Origin: Robertmurraya siralis
GTDB taxonomy: Bacteria > Bacillota > Bacilli > Bacillales > Cytobacillaceae
Length of the DNA: 64,000 nucleotides
NCBI RefSeq assembly: GCF_005502275.1
Contig: NZ_SWLZ01000001.1
Location: forward strand, 310,001-374,000
Direction of reading: 5' to 3'
Both the position numbers and the translations under genes were made by a program. Numbering within the stretch: the stretch's first letter is position 1; each line of letters begins with the position of its first letter. The notes below the pieces were generated by a model, which saw only the letters and a list, made by a program, of their open reading frames with translations, was not told the origin of the DNA and did not search any database. This document shows positions 39,561 to 49,465 of this stretch, piece after piece.

Positions 39561-39802
39561 TATACGGACATAACCGGGAAAGCGAGAAGTCTCCAGTCCG
39601 AATGAGAAGTCTCTTCGTTCGGAGCAAGTGAAATTTTTAAGGACGAATTATGCTCTCAATTCGACTGACTGAAACAAATGAGGTCTGCAAGAGTTCAATT
39701 CGATTAACAGCGTTAATATACAGCTAACTTCCTTGCCGGAATCAATGTCATTTGTTTTCTACCCCGACAGAATAGAGGACAGCAGCTCTAGAAATTCTGC
39801 AA

Positions 39803-39890
39803 AAAAAAGACCACTAAAAACTTTTTCAGTGGCCTCGCAGTCGCTTCAGCAGGTCTTATCGGTCCCGCAAATGCTTTGAGCAAGCTTTTT
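39803..39890 (-). repeat. Possible second module of the Bacillus repeat with hairpin
   Basis: Read on the minus strand it gives GCGGGACCGATAAGACCTGC, then TGAAGCGACTGCGAGG, then CCACTGAAAAAGTTTTTAGTGG-type inverted repeat and a T-run. The first part resembles the outer portion of the same dispersed repeat family. The rest of 39413-40012 holds no recognisable gene. Confidence 0.45.
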
Positions 39891-40012
39891 CGTTTAGGAA
39901 ATGAGACGTAAAGTTGGTGTAGAATCACACTTTTAGTACAGCTCTAAGGGAGGGCGAGCACTCCAGATTTACCTTTCAATAACTCAGAAGGTTTTTCCTT
40001 TTTCGCTTTTGT

Positions 40013-40213
40013 TCACCAATCTTCTTCTTCGTTGTTGGAACGATATAGTCTAAAATTTCCCGTCGCAATTCTCTCGTTCGTTCGTTCGGTAATTCTTGTT
40101 TCACAGGATTTGCACATGAATGTATGGATCGGGCGATTTCTTAACTTTTTTGCTTGAAAAGAATGATCGTCAATGGATTCTATATTGTCACAAATTACGC
40201 ATTTAACTCTCAT
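40013..40213 (-). CDS. ylaI: YlaI, zinc-ribbon protein
   Basis: 66 residues (B. subtilis YlaI about 70). CVIC near the N-terminus and CKSC about 26 residues later form a likely zinc ribbon, with a basic middle (KKLRNRP). AGAGGTG precedes the ATG. Conserved next to typA-ylaH. Function unknown. Confidence 0.87.
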   Translation of the reverse strand: MRVKCVICDNIESIDDHSFQAKKLRNRPIHTFMCKSCETRITERTNERIATGNFRLYRSNNEEEDW

Positions 40214-40445
40214 TATTACACCTCTTTATTTTACTAGACAATATTGGTTTCATTCTTTCTAGTATACCATTCTCAAGAGAAAAAGTCTTAGCTTGTAAAT
40301 ATTATAACGTTGCCGTTACATGTGGCAAGTCGGATGGTTTTACAAAAATCATCAATAAAAGCATATTTTTTAACATTTCTTCATTAGAATTTGTGGTAAC
40401 ATGGTTATAATATTATATTGGGATGGAATGGTAGGAGGGATAGGA

Positions 40446-40901
40446 ATGGCCAATCAAGTGGAACCCATTTTAATCACGCCACTACTTGATGAATTAAAAA
40501 AAGAACGCTTCGTCACGATAGCAACGGTTGACTATGAAACAGGCGGACCCAATGTTAATGCAATTTCATGGATTTTTGCCAAGGATGAGAAAACGATCTT
40601 TTTTGCTGTCGATAATCGTTCCAGAATTGTCCAAAATATTCAAGAGAACAATCAAGTCGTTTTAAATGTCATTGTTAATGAAAGTACGTATTCTATTAGC
40701 GGAGAAGCGACACTAGAAGCTGAACTGATGGAAAATGTTCCGTTGAAGCTTGCGTTAGTAAAGATTAATGTTCTTGAAGTAAGGGACGTAATGTTTTATG
40801 GTTCAAAGATTATTGTTGAACCGCAATATGATAAAACATACGATCAAGAAGCAGCAATGCGCTTAGATCGTCAGGTTATGGATGAAATGAAAAGAGCTTA
40901 G
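40446..40901 (+). CDS. ylaL: Pyridoxamine-phosphate-oxidase-like flavin protein (YlaL-like)
   Basis: 151 residues. PNxxxISW-type block (NVNAISWIFAKDEK) and RIVQNIQENNQV are typical of the FMN-binding split-barrel family. Size and neighbourhood suit B. subtilis YlaL (157), though here it comes before ylaJ. The ATG at 40446 has GGAGGGATAGG upstream; the frame extends 15 codons more. Substrate unknown. Confidence 0.78.
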   Translation: MANQVEPILITPLLDELKKERFVTIATVDYETGGPNVNAISWIFAKDEKTIFFAVDNRSRIVQNIQENNQVVLNVIVNESTYSISGEATLEAELMENVPLKLALVKINVLEVRDVMFYGSKIIVEPQYDKTYDQEAAMRLDRQVMDEMKRA

Positions 40902-40925
40902 CGGCATTTTGTGCTAAGCTCTTTT
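40890..40925. terminator. Bidirectional terminator ylaL / ylaJ
   Basis: AAAAGAGCTTAGC and GCTAAGCTCTTTT, 13-bp arms; overlaps the ylaL stop. Confidence 0.85.
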
Positions 40926-40947
40926 GTTGTTCGCATTTCTTGCAATA

Positions 40948-41544
40948 TTAATCTAAATGGCGATTGGATTGTTCTTTTTGTTTTTCCTCCAATTTTTTAG
41001 ATTGTTGATTGTTTAATTGCTCTTTCGGTTTATCGACGGTGTTTTCTTTTGCATCAGGATCAACCATATCTGCTGGTATTTCGGGCATTAATCTTCCAGA
41101 AATATCAGCAAGCTCGTTAAAAATTCCTTGAATGGGTTTTCCGTCACGAATGTCATTGGCAATTTCCCTTATTCTTGCCGTCATATCTGGGTCGGCTACG
41201 ACAACAGCTCGTGCACCATGAGGATCATTTTTTAAGCTCTCTGCTACAGAGTACTTAATGGAACCCACTTCTGAGCGCTCCAGATCCTCATTTACATCAA
41301 TTCCAACAATGGCATAATTTCCAAGGACGACTGCTGCGGCATCATTTACATTTGGAATGCTTGCAGCTAAGTCAACAAGGTGTTGGGAAATTTCTTGACC
41401 GCTTTTACGGTCAACGTTTTGAATTGTAGAGTTTCGTACATTTAATGCTTGCTGTTGATTATTTGTTTCATTTGCTTCATTTCGATTTGCTCCACAGCCT
41501 GTAATGATAAATACGAGAAGGAGCACGAAAAGTTTATTTTTCAT
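40948..41544 (-). CDS. ylaJ: YlaJ, YhcN/YlaJ-family sporulation lipoprotein
   Basis: 198 residues. Signal LFVLLLVFIITGC with lipobox ITGC, an Asn/Gln-rich linker, then the YhcN/YlaJ domain (about 50-150: AAVVLGNYAIVGIDV). The C-terminus is rich in Lys, Gln and Glu. Family members are found in the forespore/spore and affect germination. ATG 41544 has GGAGGTG upstream. Divergent from phoH. Confidence 0.9.
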   Translation of the reverse strand: MKNKLFVLLLVFIITGCGANRNEANETNNQQQALNVRNSTIQNVDRKSGQEISQHLVDLAASIPNVNDAAAVVLGNYAIVGIDVNEDLERSEVGSIKYSVAESLKNDPHGARAVVVADPDMTARIREIANDIRDGKPIQGIFNELADISGRLMPEIPADMVDPDAKENTVDKPKEQLNNQQSKKLEEKQKEQSNRHLD

Positions 41545-41771
41545 CGTGTATGGCACCTCCAAATTTGTTGAAGAATGAGAGTGATGTACAAGTTCTTGAT
41601 CTGCCTTCAATTTACTAAGAGAATCATTATGATTATTGTGCAAAATTTCTTCTATCTTTATTCGGGAAAACATATATTTTACAAAGCTTTATCTAATCAA
41701 CGAGTGGATAACGGGCTTAAAATCAGGATCTGAAGCCTAAAAAAGACCTATGAGGAGCAGGAGGCATAGAT

Positions 41772-43100
41772 TTGACAAAAATATATGTGTTAGATACAAA
41801 TGTCTTGTTGCAAGACCCATATTCCATATTTTCATTTGAGGATAATGAAGTAGTAATCCCAGCAGTTGTACTTGAAGAAGTGGATTCGAAAAAGCGCAAT
41901 ATGGACGAGATTGGAAGAAACGCGAGACAAGTATCAAGACTCATTGACGGCTTAAGACAAGCTGGAAAGCTCCATGAAAAAATTCCTCTTGAAAATGGCG
42001 GCGCGTTACGAATTGAGTTAAATCACCGCTCATTTCATCAGCTTCAGGATATTTTTGTGGAAAAAACAAATGATAACCGCATCTTAGCAGTTGCCAAAAA
42101 TTTATCATTGGAAGAGGAAACAAAAATAGATGGTAAACGAGTGATTTTGGTGAGCAAAGACGCTCTTGTCAGGGTGAAGGCAGATGCGATCGGCTTATAT
42201 TCAGAGGATTTTCTCAGTGATCGAGTGATTGAAAATGATCATATTTATACAGGAGTTATTGAGAAATTTGTTGATATTACGGTACTAAATAGCTTTTATG
42301 AAAAAAAAGAACTTCCATTATCAGAGCTTGGTAATTTATCCTTATATCCCAATCAGTTTATTTTGATGAAGGATTCCTTAGGTTCATCGACTTCCGCCAT
42401 TGGAATGGTTGATCAAACGGGATTGACCGTTAAAAAGCTTGTTTTTGATCATGATCATATATGGGGAATTCGTTCGAGAAACGTCCAACAAACAATGGCC
42501 ATTGAACTTTTATTACGGAAAGACATTTCTTTAGTTACGTTGATAGGGAAAGCCGGTACTGGGAAAACATTGCTAGCGTTAGCGGCAGGATTGATGCAGA
42601 CAGAAGATTATGGAGACTATAAAAAATTACTGGTGGCAAGGCCGATTGTTCCGGTCGGAAAGGATTTAGGGTTTTTACCTGGCGAAAAAGAAGAAAAACT
42701 GCGCCCGTGGATGCAGCCGATTTTTGATAATCTTGAATATTTATTTAATGTGAAAAAACCTGGGGAGTTGGATGCGATTTTAGCAGGCATGGGTTCGATC
42801 GAAGTGGAGGCATTAACCTATATTCGCGGTAGAAGCATCCCTGATCAATTTATCATTATTGATGAGGCTCAAAACTTGACAAAGCATGAGGTGAAAACAA
42901 TCCTTACTAGGGTTGGAGAAAGAAGTAAAATTGTTTTAATGGGGGACCCGGAGCAAATTGATCACCCGTACTTAGACGCTTATAACAACGGGCTTACATA
43001 TGTTGTGGAAAAATTAAAAAGTCAATCTATCGCTGGTCATGTAAAGCTCTATAAAGGAGAGAGATCAGGGCTGGCACAATTAGCTGCAGATTTGCTTTAG
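41772..43100 (+). CDS. ylaK: PIN-PhoH-family ATPase (YlaK)
   Basis: 442 residues. An N-terminal PIN nuclease domain (about 1-140: YVLDTNVLLQDP at the start) joins a PhoH ATPase domain (about 225-440) with Walker A GKAGTGKT, Walker B FIIIDEAQN. PIN-PhoH proteins are RNA helicase/nuclease candidates. TTG start with AGGAGG eight bases upstream. Matches B. subtilis YlaK in length and place. Confidence 0.92.
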   Translation: MTKIYVLDTNVLLQDPYSIFSFEDNEVVIPAVVLEEVDSKKRNMDEIGRNARQVSRLIDGLRQAGKLHEKIPLENGGALRIELNHRSFHQLQDIFVEKTNDNRILAVAKNLSLEEETKIDGKRVILVSKDALVRVKADAIGLYSEDFLSDRVIENDHIYTGVIEKFVDITVLNSFYEKKELPLSELGNLSLYPNQFILMKDSLGSSTSAIGMVDQTGLTVKKLVFDHDHIWGIRSRNVQQTMAIELLLRKDISLVTLIGKAGTGKTLLALAAGLMQTEDYGDYKKLLVARPIVPVGKDLGFLPGEKEEKLRPWMQPIFDNLEYLFNVKKPGELDAILAGMGSIEVEALTYIRGRSIPDQFIIIDEAQNLTKHEVKTILTRVGERSKIVLMGDPEQIDHPYLDAYNNGLTYVVEKLKSQSIAGHVKLYKGERSGLAQLAADLL

Positions 43101-43123
43101 TGGACTGAAAAATGGTCATGCAA

Positions 43124-43173
43124 AAAAGCGAGTGGAGTGAGAGATGTAATACATTTCTTCTCCACTTGCTTTT
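43124..43173. terminator. Bidirectional terminator
   Basis: AAAAGCGAGTGGAG and CTCCACTTGCTTTT arms (one wobble pair), between convergent genes. Confidence 0.85.
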
Positions 43174-43217
43174 CTAAACATAATTCATCGATAATTTTAA
43201 ATTAGCTCAGTTTTATA

Positions 43218-43715
43218 TTACTCGACTCGGAATGCCCTTACATTTTTGATTGGATTTGCATAATTTGAACCATCCCCAAAATAGCAATGTATCGGTCCAT
43301 CTTCCTTCAATGGTTTTCCGTCTTCAGAAAAGCCAAGCACCATTTCCTCCGCTTTTGCTAAAGGGACGGTGACAGAGTCGTCAACTGTTTCGATTATCAC
43401 TGTTTTGGCATGTTCAAGAACTTCAGCGTTCAAAAGGAAAGGCTTAAAAGGAATGCAAAAAGTACCTGTTAACAGCTCTTCTTTTAAATATTTTTCCTCG
43501 GTTTTTAATGTTGGAGGTAAAATGGCACCTTCCATAATTTCCCGATCCCAATGTTTTGATACTTCTTTTGTATACTCCTCTAGGGAATTTTTTTCATCAT
43601 GTTGCTTTTCGAAATAGGTTAGTAGGTCTTGGCGTCGATCGTCGAAAATCCAAACACTTGGATCTAAAGTAATCGTATATTTTACATTTCCAGATAACAT
43701 AACGATTGATTCCAT
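43218..43715 (-). CDS. Conserved hypothetical protein
   Basis: 165 residues, soluble and acidic, starting MESIVMLSGNVKYTITLDP and containing DPSVWIFDDRRQDLL. I do not recognise a characterised family; it occupies the ylaM neighbourhood but I cannot match it. ATG 43715 has GAGGGAAA upstream; the frame runs 21 codons further without a site. Confidence 0.75.
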   Translation of the reverse strand: MESIVMLSGNVKYTITLDPSVWIFDDRRQDLLTYFEKQHDEKNSLEEYTKEVSKHWDREIMEGAILPPTLKTEEKYLKEELLTGTFCIPFKPFLLNAEVLEHAKTVIIETVDDSVTVPLAKAEEMVLGFSEDGKPLKEDGPIHCYFGDGSNYANPIKNVRAFRVE

Positions 43716-44019
43716 TGTTTCCCTCAACTTTCTGTGTTTGTCGTTGTGAATGGACATGCAAAAGCGGTTATTCAACATCTTATTTTTGTATGAATGTTGG
43801 CTAATACTAGTTATCGGCGCATTTAAGTTAGCAGTTGTGCTAAAGAAATTTGCTTCCGCTTTTCTAATAGTATACCGATAATGTATGAAAATGTCATATT
43901 TTCAGTTTTTCTGAAATCTTATGATGAAAATCCAGTGATCATCCTAATCTACTTGCTTTTTTCCTCTTATAAGGTTAGAATTTATAGAAGGATAATCGCT
44001 CGGAAACGGGGGGATCAAG
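43716..44019. other. Divergent spacer before ylaN
   Basis: No gene seen. It should contain promoters for both sides. GGGGGATCAAG is the ylaN ribosome binding site. Confidence 0.4.
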
Positions 44020-44301
44020 TTGGCGTCAGAAATGATAATCGATCATCGTGAAAAGGCAAATGCTCTGTTAAAGGCTGATGCTGATAAAATATTGAAGCTA
44101 ATTAAAGTGCAGATGGATAATCTTACAATGCCGCAATGCCCTTTATATGAAGAGGTATTGGACACGCAGATGTTTGGGTTATCTCGAGAAATAGATTTTG
44201 CAGTTCGCCTCGGTTTAATCGAGGATAGAGTAGGGAAAGCTATTTTGGATGAATTAGAAAGGGAACTTTCAGCTTTGCATGAAGCTTCACAAAAAAAATA
44301 A
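44020..44301 (+). CDS. ylaN: YlaN, UPF0358 protein
   Basis: 93 residues, identical in length to B. subtilis YlaN, helical, with [20 protein letters not shown]. Recent work links YlaN to iron homeostasis through interaction with the regulator Fur; essential in rich medium without added iron. TTG start. Followed by a terminator and ftsW, as in B. subtilis. Confidence 0.93.
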   Translation: MASEMIIDHREKANALLKADADKILKLIKVQMDNLTMPQCPLYEEVLDTQMFGLSREIDFAVRLGLIEDRVGKAILDELERELSALHEASQKK

Positions 44302-44370
44302 GGTCATTCCTTCTTACAGGAATCGGTAGATAGAACATTGAATAATATCTACACGAAAAAGACTAAAATA

Positions 44371-44410
44371 AAAAACTCAAACGTTACGGAAGAATCGTTT
44401 GAGTTTTTTT
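44371..44410 (+). terminator. ylaN terminator
   Basis: AAAAACTCAAACG and CGTTTGAGTTTTT with a 12-base loop and T-run. Confidence 0.88.
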
Positions 44411-44478
44411 ACATATGTTTTTGATAACGTGCTTCTATTAAAAAACAATAGAATAAATGGAGATAAGGAAGAGATAGG

Positions 44479-45684
44479 ATGCTAAAAAAAGTACTAAAAT
44501 CATACGATTATTCACTTATAATTGTCGTTATATTACTGTCCTTGTTCGGTCTCGTTATGGTCTATAGTGCTAGTATGGTCACAGCGATGCAGAGGTATGG
44601 TTTTGAAAGTGATCATTTTTTTATCAGGCAAAAAATATTTTTGTTGGTAGGATTAGTCGTTTTTTTATTTTTTGCTATTGTTCCGTACAAGCTTTATTTA
44701 AATAATAAAGTGTTAATTCCTATCGTGCTTATTTCCCTCATATTATTGATTGGGGTTTTAAAATTTGGAACGATCGCGGGGAATGCTCGGAGCTGGTTTG
44801 ATTTTGGACCAATCCGACTGCAGCCTTCGGAATTTGTGAAAGTAGCAGTCATTGTCTATTTAGCAGCTGTTTACGCTAAAAAGCAGCAATACATAAACCA
44901 ATTTAATACTGGGGTTTTACCGCCTTTAGTATTTATCATTCTTGTTTCATTTTTAATTGCTTTACAGCCGGATTACGGAACTATAGCGATTATTCTTTTA
45001 ATTTCAGGGACGATTATTATTTCTTCTGGAATGAACTTTAAAAGCATTCTCAAGCTTGGCGCACTTGGTGGAGTGATGTCTATTCCGCTTGTGTTGTTTT
45101 TAAGCGATAAAATCTTCTCTGCCACTCGCCTCGATAGATTTAAAGTCCTTGTCGATCCTTTTGCAGAAGGTGTTGCTGACGATAGTGGCTATCACCTTGT
45201 TAATTCTTTTTATGCAATCGGAGGAGGAGGAGTTGAGGGCCTCGGTTTAGGGCAGAGCATTCAAAAATTAGGATACTTGCCTGAGCCGCATACTGACTTC
45301 ATAATGGCAGTCATTTCTGAAGAACTTGGCGTGTTTGGAGTTGGTTTTGTTCTTATTTCATTAAGCTATATTGTATTAAAAGGACTCTTCATTGGGCTAA
45401 AGGGGAAAGATCCGTTCGGGAGTCTCCTTGCGATCGGGATTGCGAGTATGATCGGAATTCAAACATTTATCAACCTAGCTGGAATTTCAGGCATTTTCCC
45501 ACTTATGGGAATTCCTCTGCCATTTGTAAGCTATGGCGGTTCTTCGTTGCTACAATTATCAATTGCAATGGGGATTTTAGTTAATGTTTCTATGTTTGTT
45601 AATTACGAAGCAAAATATAAATCCAAAGTTAATATGGAAGGACCCACCGTTCGGCCCAATAAAAAAAGTGAATTTAAAGCGTAA
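44479..45684 (+). CDS. ftsW: FtsW, SEDS-family septal peptidoglycan polymerase
   Basis: 401 residues with about ten membrane helices. SEDS motifs are clear: RSWFDFGPIRLQPSEFVK, PEPHTDFI, and GIPLPFVSYGGSSLL near the C-terminus. It polymerises lipid II at the division septum with a class B PBP. The position between ylaN and pycA matches ftsW (ylaO) in B. subtilis, not rodA or spoVE. AAGGAAGAG precedes the ATG. Confidence 0.92.
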   Translation: MLKKVLKSYDYSLIIVVILLSLFGLVMVYSASMVTAMQRYGFESDHFFIRQKIFLLVGLVVFLFFAIVPYKLYLNNKVLIPIVLISLILLIGVLKFGTIAGNARSWFDFGPIRLQPSEFVKVAVIVYLAAVYAKKQQYINQFNTGVLPPLVFIILVSFLIALQPDYGTIAIILLISGTIIISSGMNFKSILKLGALGGVMSIPLVLFLSDKIFSATRLDRFKVLVDPFAEGVADDSGYHLVNSFYAIGGGGVEGLGLGQSIQKLGYLPEPHTDFIMAVISEELGVFGVGFVLISLSYIVLKGLFIGLKGKDPFGSLLAIGIASMIGIQTFINLAGISGIFPLMGIPLPFVSYGGSSLLQLSIAMGILVNVSMFVNYEAKYKSKVNMEGPTVRPNKKSEFKA

Positions 45685-45709
45685 TGATTGTTTTTTTGAT
45701 TAAATAACG

Positions 45710-45838
45710 ATTGCACAACGTTAATGGCAAAGACGATTTTTGCTGGTACGGGAAAATGGCAGAAGAGATAAAGTATGACTGAATGATGCTAAAAAAGGAG
45801 CCGTTTTTTGCTGAGCCATTTTTCTAGCGTTGTGCAAT
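45710..45838. repeat. Inverted-repeat bounded block, possible MITE
   Basis: ATTGCACAACG at 45710 and its exact complement CGTTGTGCAAT at 45828 enclose about 107 bases; a second short match (ATGGC/GCCAT) lies inside each end. No protein frame. No target-site duplication was evident. It could be a degraded miniature transposon or a long hairpin terminating ftsW. Confidence 0.45.
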
Positions 45839-45935
45839 TCTATCTAACTATAGTAGAATATAATAATAAAATTTTATATATTTTAATAATTTCAAAATTT
45901 GTGCTTTTATAGTATGTAGATCATCGAAATGGCCG

Positions 45936-45958
45936 ACTAGCAATAAAAAATTGCTAGT
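45936..45958 (+). promoter_or_regulatory. Hairpin in the pycA leader
   Basis: ACTAGCAAT and ATTGCTAGT, nine-base perfect arms, loop AAAAA, no T-run, 46 bases before the pycA start. A possible mRNA structure or operator. Confidence 0.5.
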
Positions 45959-46004
45959 ATGCTATAAACCGTAAATGAAAAATATCGATAAAAGAGGTGT
46001 TCTT

Positions 46005-49000
46005 ATGGTTAGAAAGATTAACAAGGTTTTAGTTGCAAATAGAGGGGAAATTGCAATTCGTGTTTTTAGAGCGTGCACCGAATTAAATATTCGTACAGTG
46101 GCTATTTATTCAAAAGAAGATTCCGGCTCCTACCACCGCTACAAAGCAGATGAAGCTTATTTAGTTGGTGAAGGAAAAAAACCGATCGATGCTTATTTGG
46201 ATATAGACGGAATTATTGAAATTGCAAAAGCTAGTGACGTCGATGCGATTCATCCTGGCTATGGCTTCTTATCAGAAAACATTCATTTTGCCAAACGGTG
46301 CGAGGAAGAGGGAATAATTTTTATCGGCCCAAAATCGCATCATTTAGATATGTTTGGTGACAAAGTAAAAGCCCGTACTCAGGCACAACTAGCCAAAATA
46401 CCTGTCATCCCTGGCAGTGATGGTCCGGTTTCAAATGTACAAGAGGTGCTCGAATTTGGGCAAAAATATGGATTCCCCCTAATTATTAAGGCATCTCTTG
46501 GCGGAGGCGGTCGTGGCATGAGGATTGTCAGAAGCATGGATGAGGTAGAACAAGCTTTCGATCGGGCAAAATCTGAGGCTAAAGCGGCGTTTGGGAATGA
46601 TGAAGTGTATGTGGAAAGGTTCATTGAAAATCCGAAGCATATAGAAGTACAAATTATTGGAGATGAGGCAGGCAATATTGTCCACCTATACGAAAGAGAT
46701 TGTTCGGTCCAACGCCGTCATCAAAAAGTAGTAGAAGTTGCTCCATGTGTATCGATTTCCGATTCATTGCGAGAAGAAATTTGTGTTGCTGCAGTTAATC
46801 TTATGAAGAATGTCAATTACTTGAATGCAGGGACGGTGGAATTTCTTGTTGCCAATGAAGAATTCTTTTTTATAGAAGTGAATCCGCGTGTTCAAGTAGA
46901 ACATACGATTACCGAAATGATAACGGGAATTGATATTGTTCAATCGCAAATTCTGGTGGCAGAAGGTCATTCCCTCCATTCTGAAACAGTAGCGATACCT
47001 GAGCAAAAAGATATTAAAATCCATGGTTATGCGATCCAATCACGTGTTACTACAGAAGACCCATTAAATAACTTTATGCCTGATACAGGTCGAATTAATG
47101 CATATCGTTCTGGTGGAGGCTTCGGTGTTCGTTTAGATGCAGGGAACGGCTTTGCCGGCGCCATTATTACTCCATACTATGATTCATTGCTTGTAAAGCT
47201 ATCAACACATGCATTGAGCTTTGAACATGCAGCATCGAAAATGGTAAGAAATCTTCAAGAATTTCGAATTCGTGGCATTAAAACGAATATTCCATTTTTG
47301 GTTAATGTCGTAAAGCATAAAAAATTCCGTTCAGGCGAGTATGATACTTCATTTATCGATAAGACGCCAGAATTGTTTTTATTCCCTGTAAGTAAAGACC
47401 GGGGAACTAAAATGCTGACATATATAGCGAATGTAACAGTAAACGGTTTTCCCGGGATCGAAAAGAAGAAACGTCCGGTTTTCGATACACCTAGAATCCC
47501 TAAACTTAAATTAACAGCTCCATATCAAAGCGGTACGAAGCAGATCTTAGATGAAAAAGGTGCGGCAGGACTGGTCGAATGGGTTAAAAAGCAGGAAAAA
47601 GTGCTATTAACAGATACAACATTTCGCGATGCTCACCAGTCCCTCCTGGCAACTCGTGTACGTACGACGGATATTAAACATATTGCCGAACCGACAGCAA
47701 AACTTCTTCCAGAAATGTTTAGTTTTGAAATGTGGGGCGGCGCAACATTCGATGTTGCTTATCGTTTCTTAAAAGAAGATCCTTGGGAACGGCTTCTAAC
47801 CGTAAGAAAGCAAATGCCGAATGTACTATTGCAAATGCTTCTAAGGGCATCTAATGCAGTCGGTTATAAAAACTACCCTGATAATGTTATTCGCGAATTT
47901 GTAGAAAAATCAGCTTTCGCAGGCATTGATGTTTTCCGAATTTTTGATAGTTTGAACTGGGTTAAAGGAATGGAAGTGGCTATTGACGCAGTTAGACAAA
48001 CAGGGAAAATTGCTGAAGCATCCATTTGTTATACGGGAGATATTTCAGACCCAGCTAGGACAAAGTATAATTTGCAGTACTATAAAAATCTTGCGAAGGA
48101 ACTAGAGCAGCAAGGTGCACATATTCTTGGAATAAAAGATATGGCAGGCCTCTTGAAGCCGCAATCTGCTTATAGATTGATATCTGAGTTGAAGGAAACA
48201 ATAGATCTTCCGATTCATCTCCATACCCATGATACAAGCGGAAATGGCATTATCACGTATGCGAAAGCAATCGAAGCAGGTGTCGATATTGTTGACGTTG
48301 CATTAAGTACGATGGCAGGCTTAACCTCGCAACCAAGCGCTAATTCATTATATTATGCTCTTGAGGGGACCGACAGAAAGCCGAATATTAATATTTCTGC
48401 ACTGGAACAGTTGGCACATTATTGGGAGGATGTGCGGAAATTTTATCAGGATTTTGAGAGTGGAATGATGGCGCCGCATACGGAGATCTATCAGCATGAG
48501 ATGCCGGGGGGGCAATATAGCAATCTTCAACAGCAGGCAAAAGCAGTTGGATTAGGTGATAAATGGGATGATGTGAAGGAAATGTATGCGCGCGTTAACC
48601 AAATGTTCGGTGACATTGTCAAGGTTACTCCTTCATCAAAAGTCGTAGGTGATATGGCTTTATACATGCTGCAAAATGAGTTAAGTGAAGAGGATGTTCT
48701 GGCAAAAGGTAACAGCCTTGATTTCCCAGATTCTGTTGTCGAATTATTTTCAGGTTATTTAGGCCAGCCAACAGGAGGATTTCCGAAAGAATTGCAAAAG
48801 GTCATTCTAAAGGGCAAAGAACCAATTACGGTTCGTCCAGGTGAATTATTAGAGCCGGTTGATTTTGAGGCTATTAAGGCAGAGTTATATAAAGAGCTGG
48901 GAAGACCGGTAACAAGCTTTGAAGCGATTGCGTACGCCCTATATCCAAAGGTGTTTAAAGAATATATGGCTACAGTAGACAAATTTGGCGATGTATCTGT

Positions 49001-49445
49001 TTTAGATACTCCTACATTCCTTTATGGGATGAGACTAGGTGAAGAAATTGAAGTTGAAATTGAAAAGGGAAAGACGTTAATTGTAAAATTAGTCTCAGTG
49101 GGACAACCGCAACCAGATGGAACGAGAATTGTTTATTTTGAGTTAAATGGACAGCCGCGAGAGGTGATTGTGAAAGATGAAAGTATCAAATCAACAGTTG
49201 TCTCAAAAGTGAAAGCAGATCCGAAAAATGAGCAGCATATCGCCGCTTCCATGCCTGGAACAGTAATAAAAGTTATTGTAGAAAAAGGTGAGAAGGTCGA
49301 AAGAGGCGATCATCTTATGATAACGGAGGCAATGAAAATGGAAACAACGGTACAAGCTCCATTTTCCGGTATGGTCAAAGACATTTTTGTTTCTAACGGG
49401 GAGGCAATCCAAACGGGTGATTTACTGATTGAGCTTACCAAATAA
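46005..49445 (+). CDS. pycA: Pyruvate carboxylase
   Basis: 1146 residues (B. subtilis 1148). Biotin carboxylase domain first (about 1-455; GGGGRGMRIV, ERDCSVQRRHQK), carboxyltransferase from about 530 (DTTFRDAHQSLLATRVRT), and a C-terminal biotinyl domain with the biotinylated lysine K1111 in EAMKMET. It makes oxaloacetate from pyruvate to refill the TCA cycle. The ATG at 46005 has AGAGGTG upstream, better than the ATG ten codons earlier. In B. subtilis it is stimulated by unliganded DarB. Confidence 0.96.
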   Translation: MVRKINKVLVANRGEIAIRVFRACTELNIRTVAIYSKEDSGSYHRYKADEAYLVGEGKKPIDAYLDIDGIIEIAKASDVDAIHPGYGFLSENIHFAKRCEEEGIIFIGPKSHHLDMFGDKVKARTQAQLAKIPVIPGSDGPVSNVQEVLEFGQKYGFPLIIKASLGGGGRGMRIVRSMDEVEQAFDRAKSEAKAAFGNDEVYVERFIENPKHIEVQIIGDEAGNIVHLYERDCSVQRRHQKVVEVAPCVSISDSLREEICVAAVNLMKNVNYLNAGTVEFLVANEEFFFIEVNPRVQVEHTITEMITGIDIVQSQILVAEGHSLHSETVAIPEQKDIKIHGYAIQSRVTTEDPLNNFMPDTGRINAYRSGGGFGVRLDAGNGFAGAIITPYYDSLLVKLSTHALSFEHAASKMVRNLQEFRIRGIKTNIPFLVNVVKHKKFRSGEYDTSFIDKTPELFLFPVSKDRGTKMLTYIANVTVNGFPGIEKKKRPVFDTPRIPKLKLTAPYQSGTKQILDEKGAAGLVEWVKKQEKVLLTDTTFRDAHQSLLATRVRTTDIKHIAEPTAKLLPEMFSFEMWGGATFDVAYRFLKEDPWERLLTVRKQMPNVLLQMLLRASNAVGYKNYPDNVIREFVEKSAFAGIDVFRIFDSLNWVKGMEVAIDAVRQTGKIAEASICYTGDISDPARTKYNLQYYKNLAKELEQQGAHILGIKDMAGLLKPQSAYRLISELKETIDLPIHLHTHDTSGNGIITYAKAIEAGVDIVDVALSTMAGLTSQPSANSLYYALEGTDRKPNINISALEQLAHYWEDVRKFYQDFESGMMAPHTEIYQHEMPGGQYSNLQQQAKAVGLGDKWDDVKEMYARVNQMFGDIVKVTPSSKVVGDMALYMLQNELSEEDVLAKGNSLDFPDSVVELFSGYLGQPTGGFPKELQKVILKGKEPITVRPGELLEPVDFEAIKAELYKELGRPVTSFEAIAYALYPKVFKEYMATVDKFGDVSVLDTPTFLYGMRLGEEIEVEIEKGKTLIVKLVSVGQPQPDGTRIVYFELNGQPREVIVKDESIKSTVVSKVKADPKNEQHIAASMPGTVIKVIVEKGEKVERGDHLMITEAMKMETTVQAPFSGMVKDIFVSNGEAIQTGDLLIELTK

Positions 49446-49465
49446 AAAACTGCTATTAAAGGTAA

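Noticed and set aside
39395-39631. 78-codon open frame after the typA operon
   Set aside because: It covers repeat copy B, has no ribosome binding site and its composition is not protein-like.
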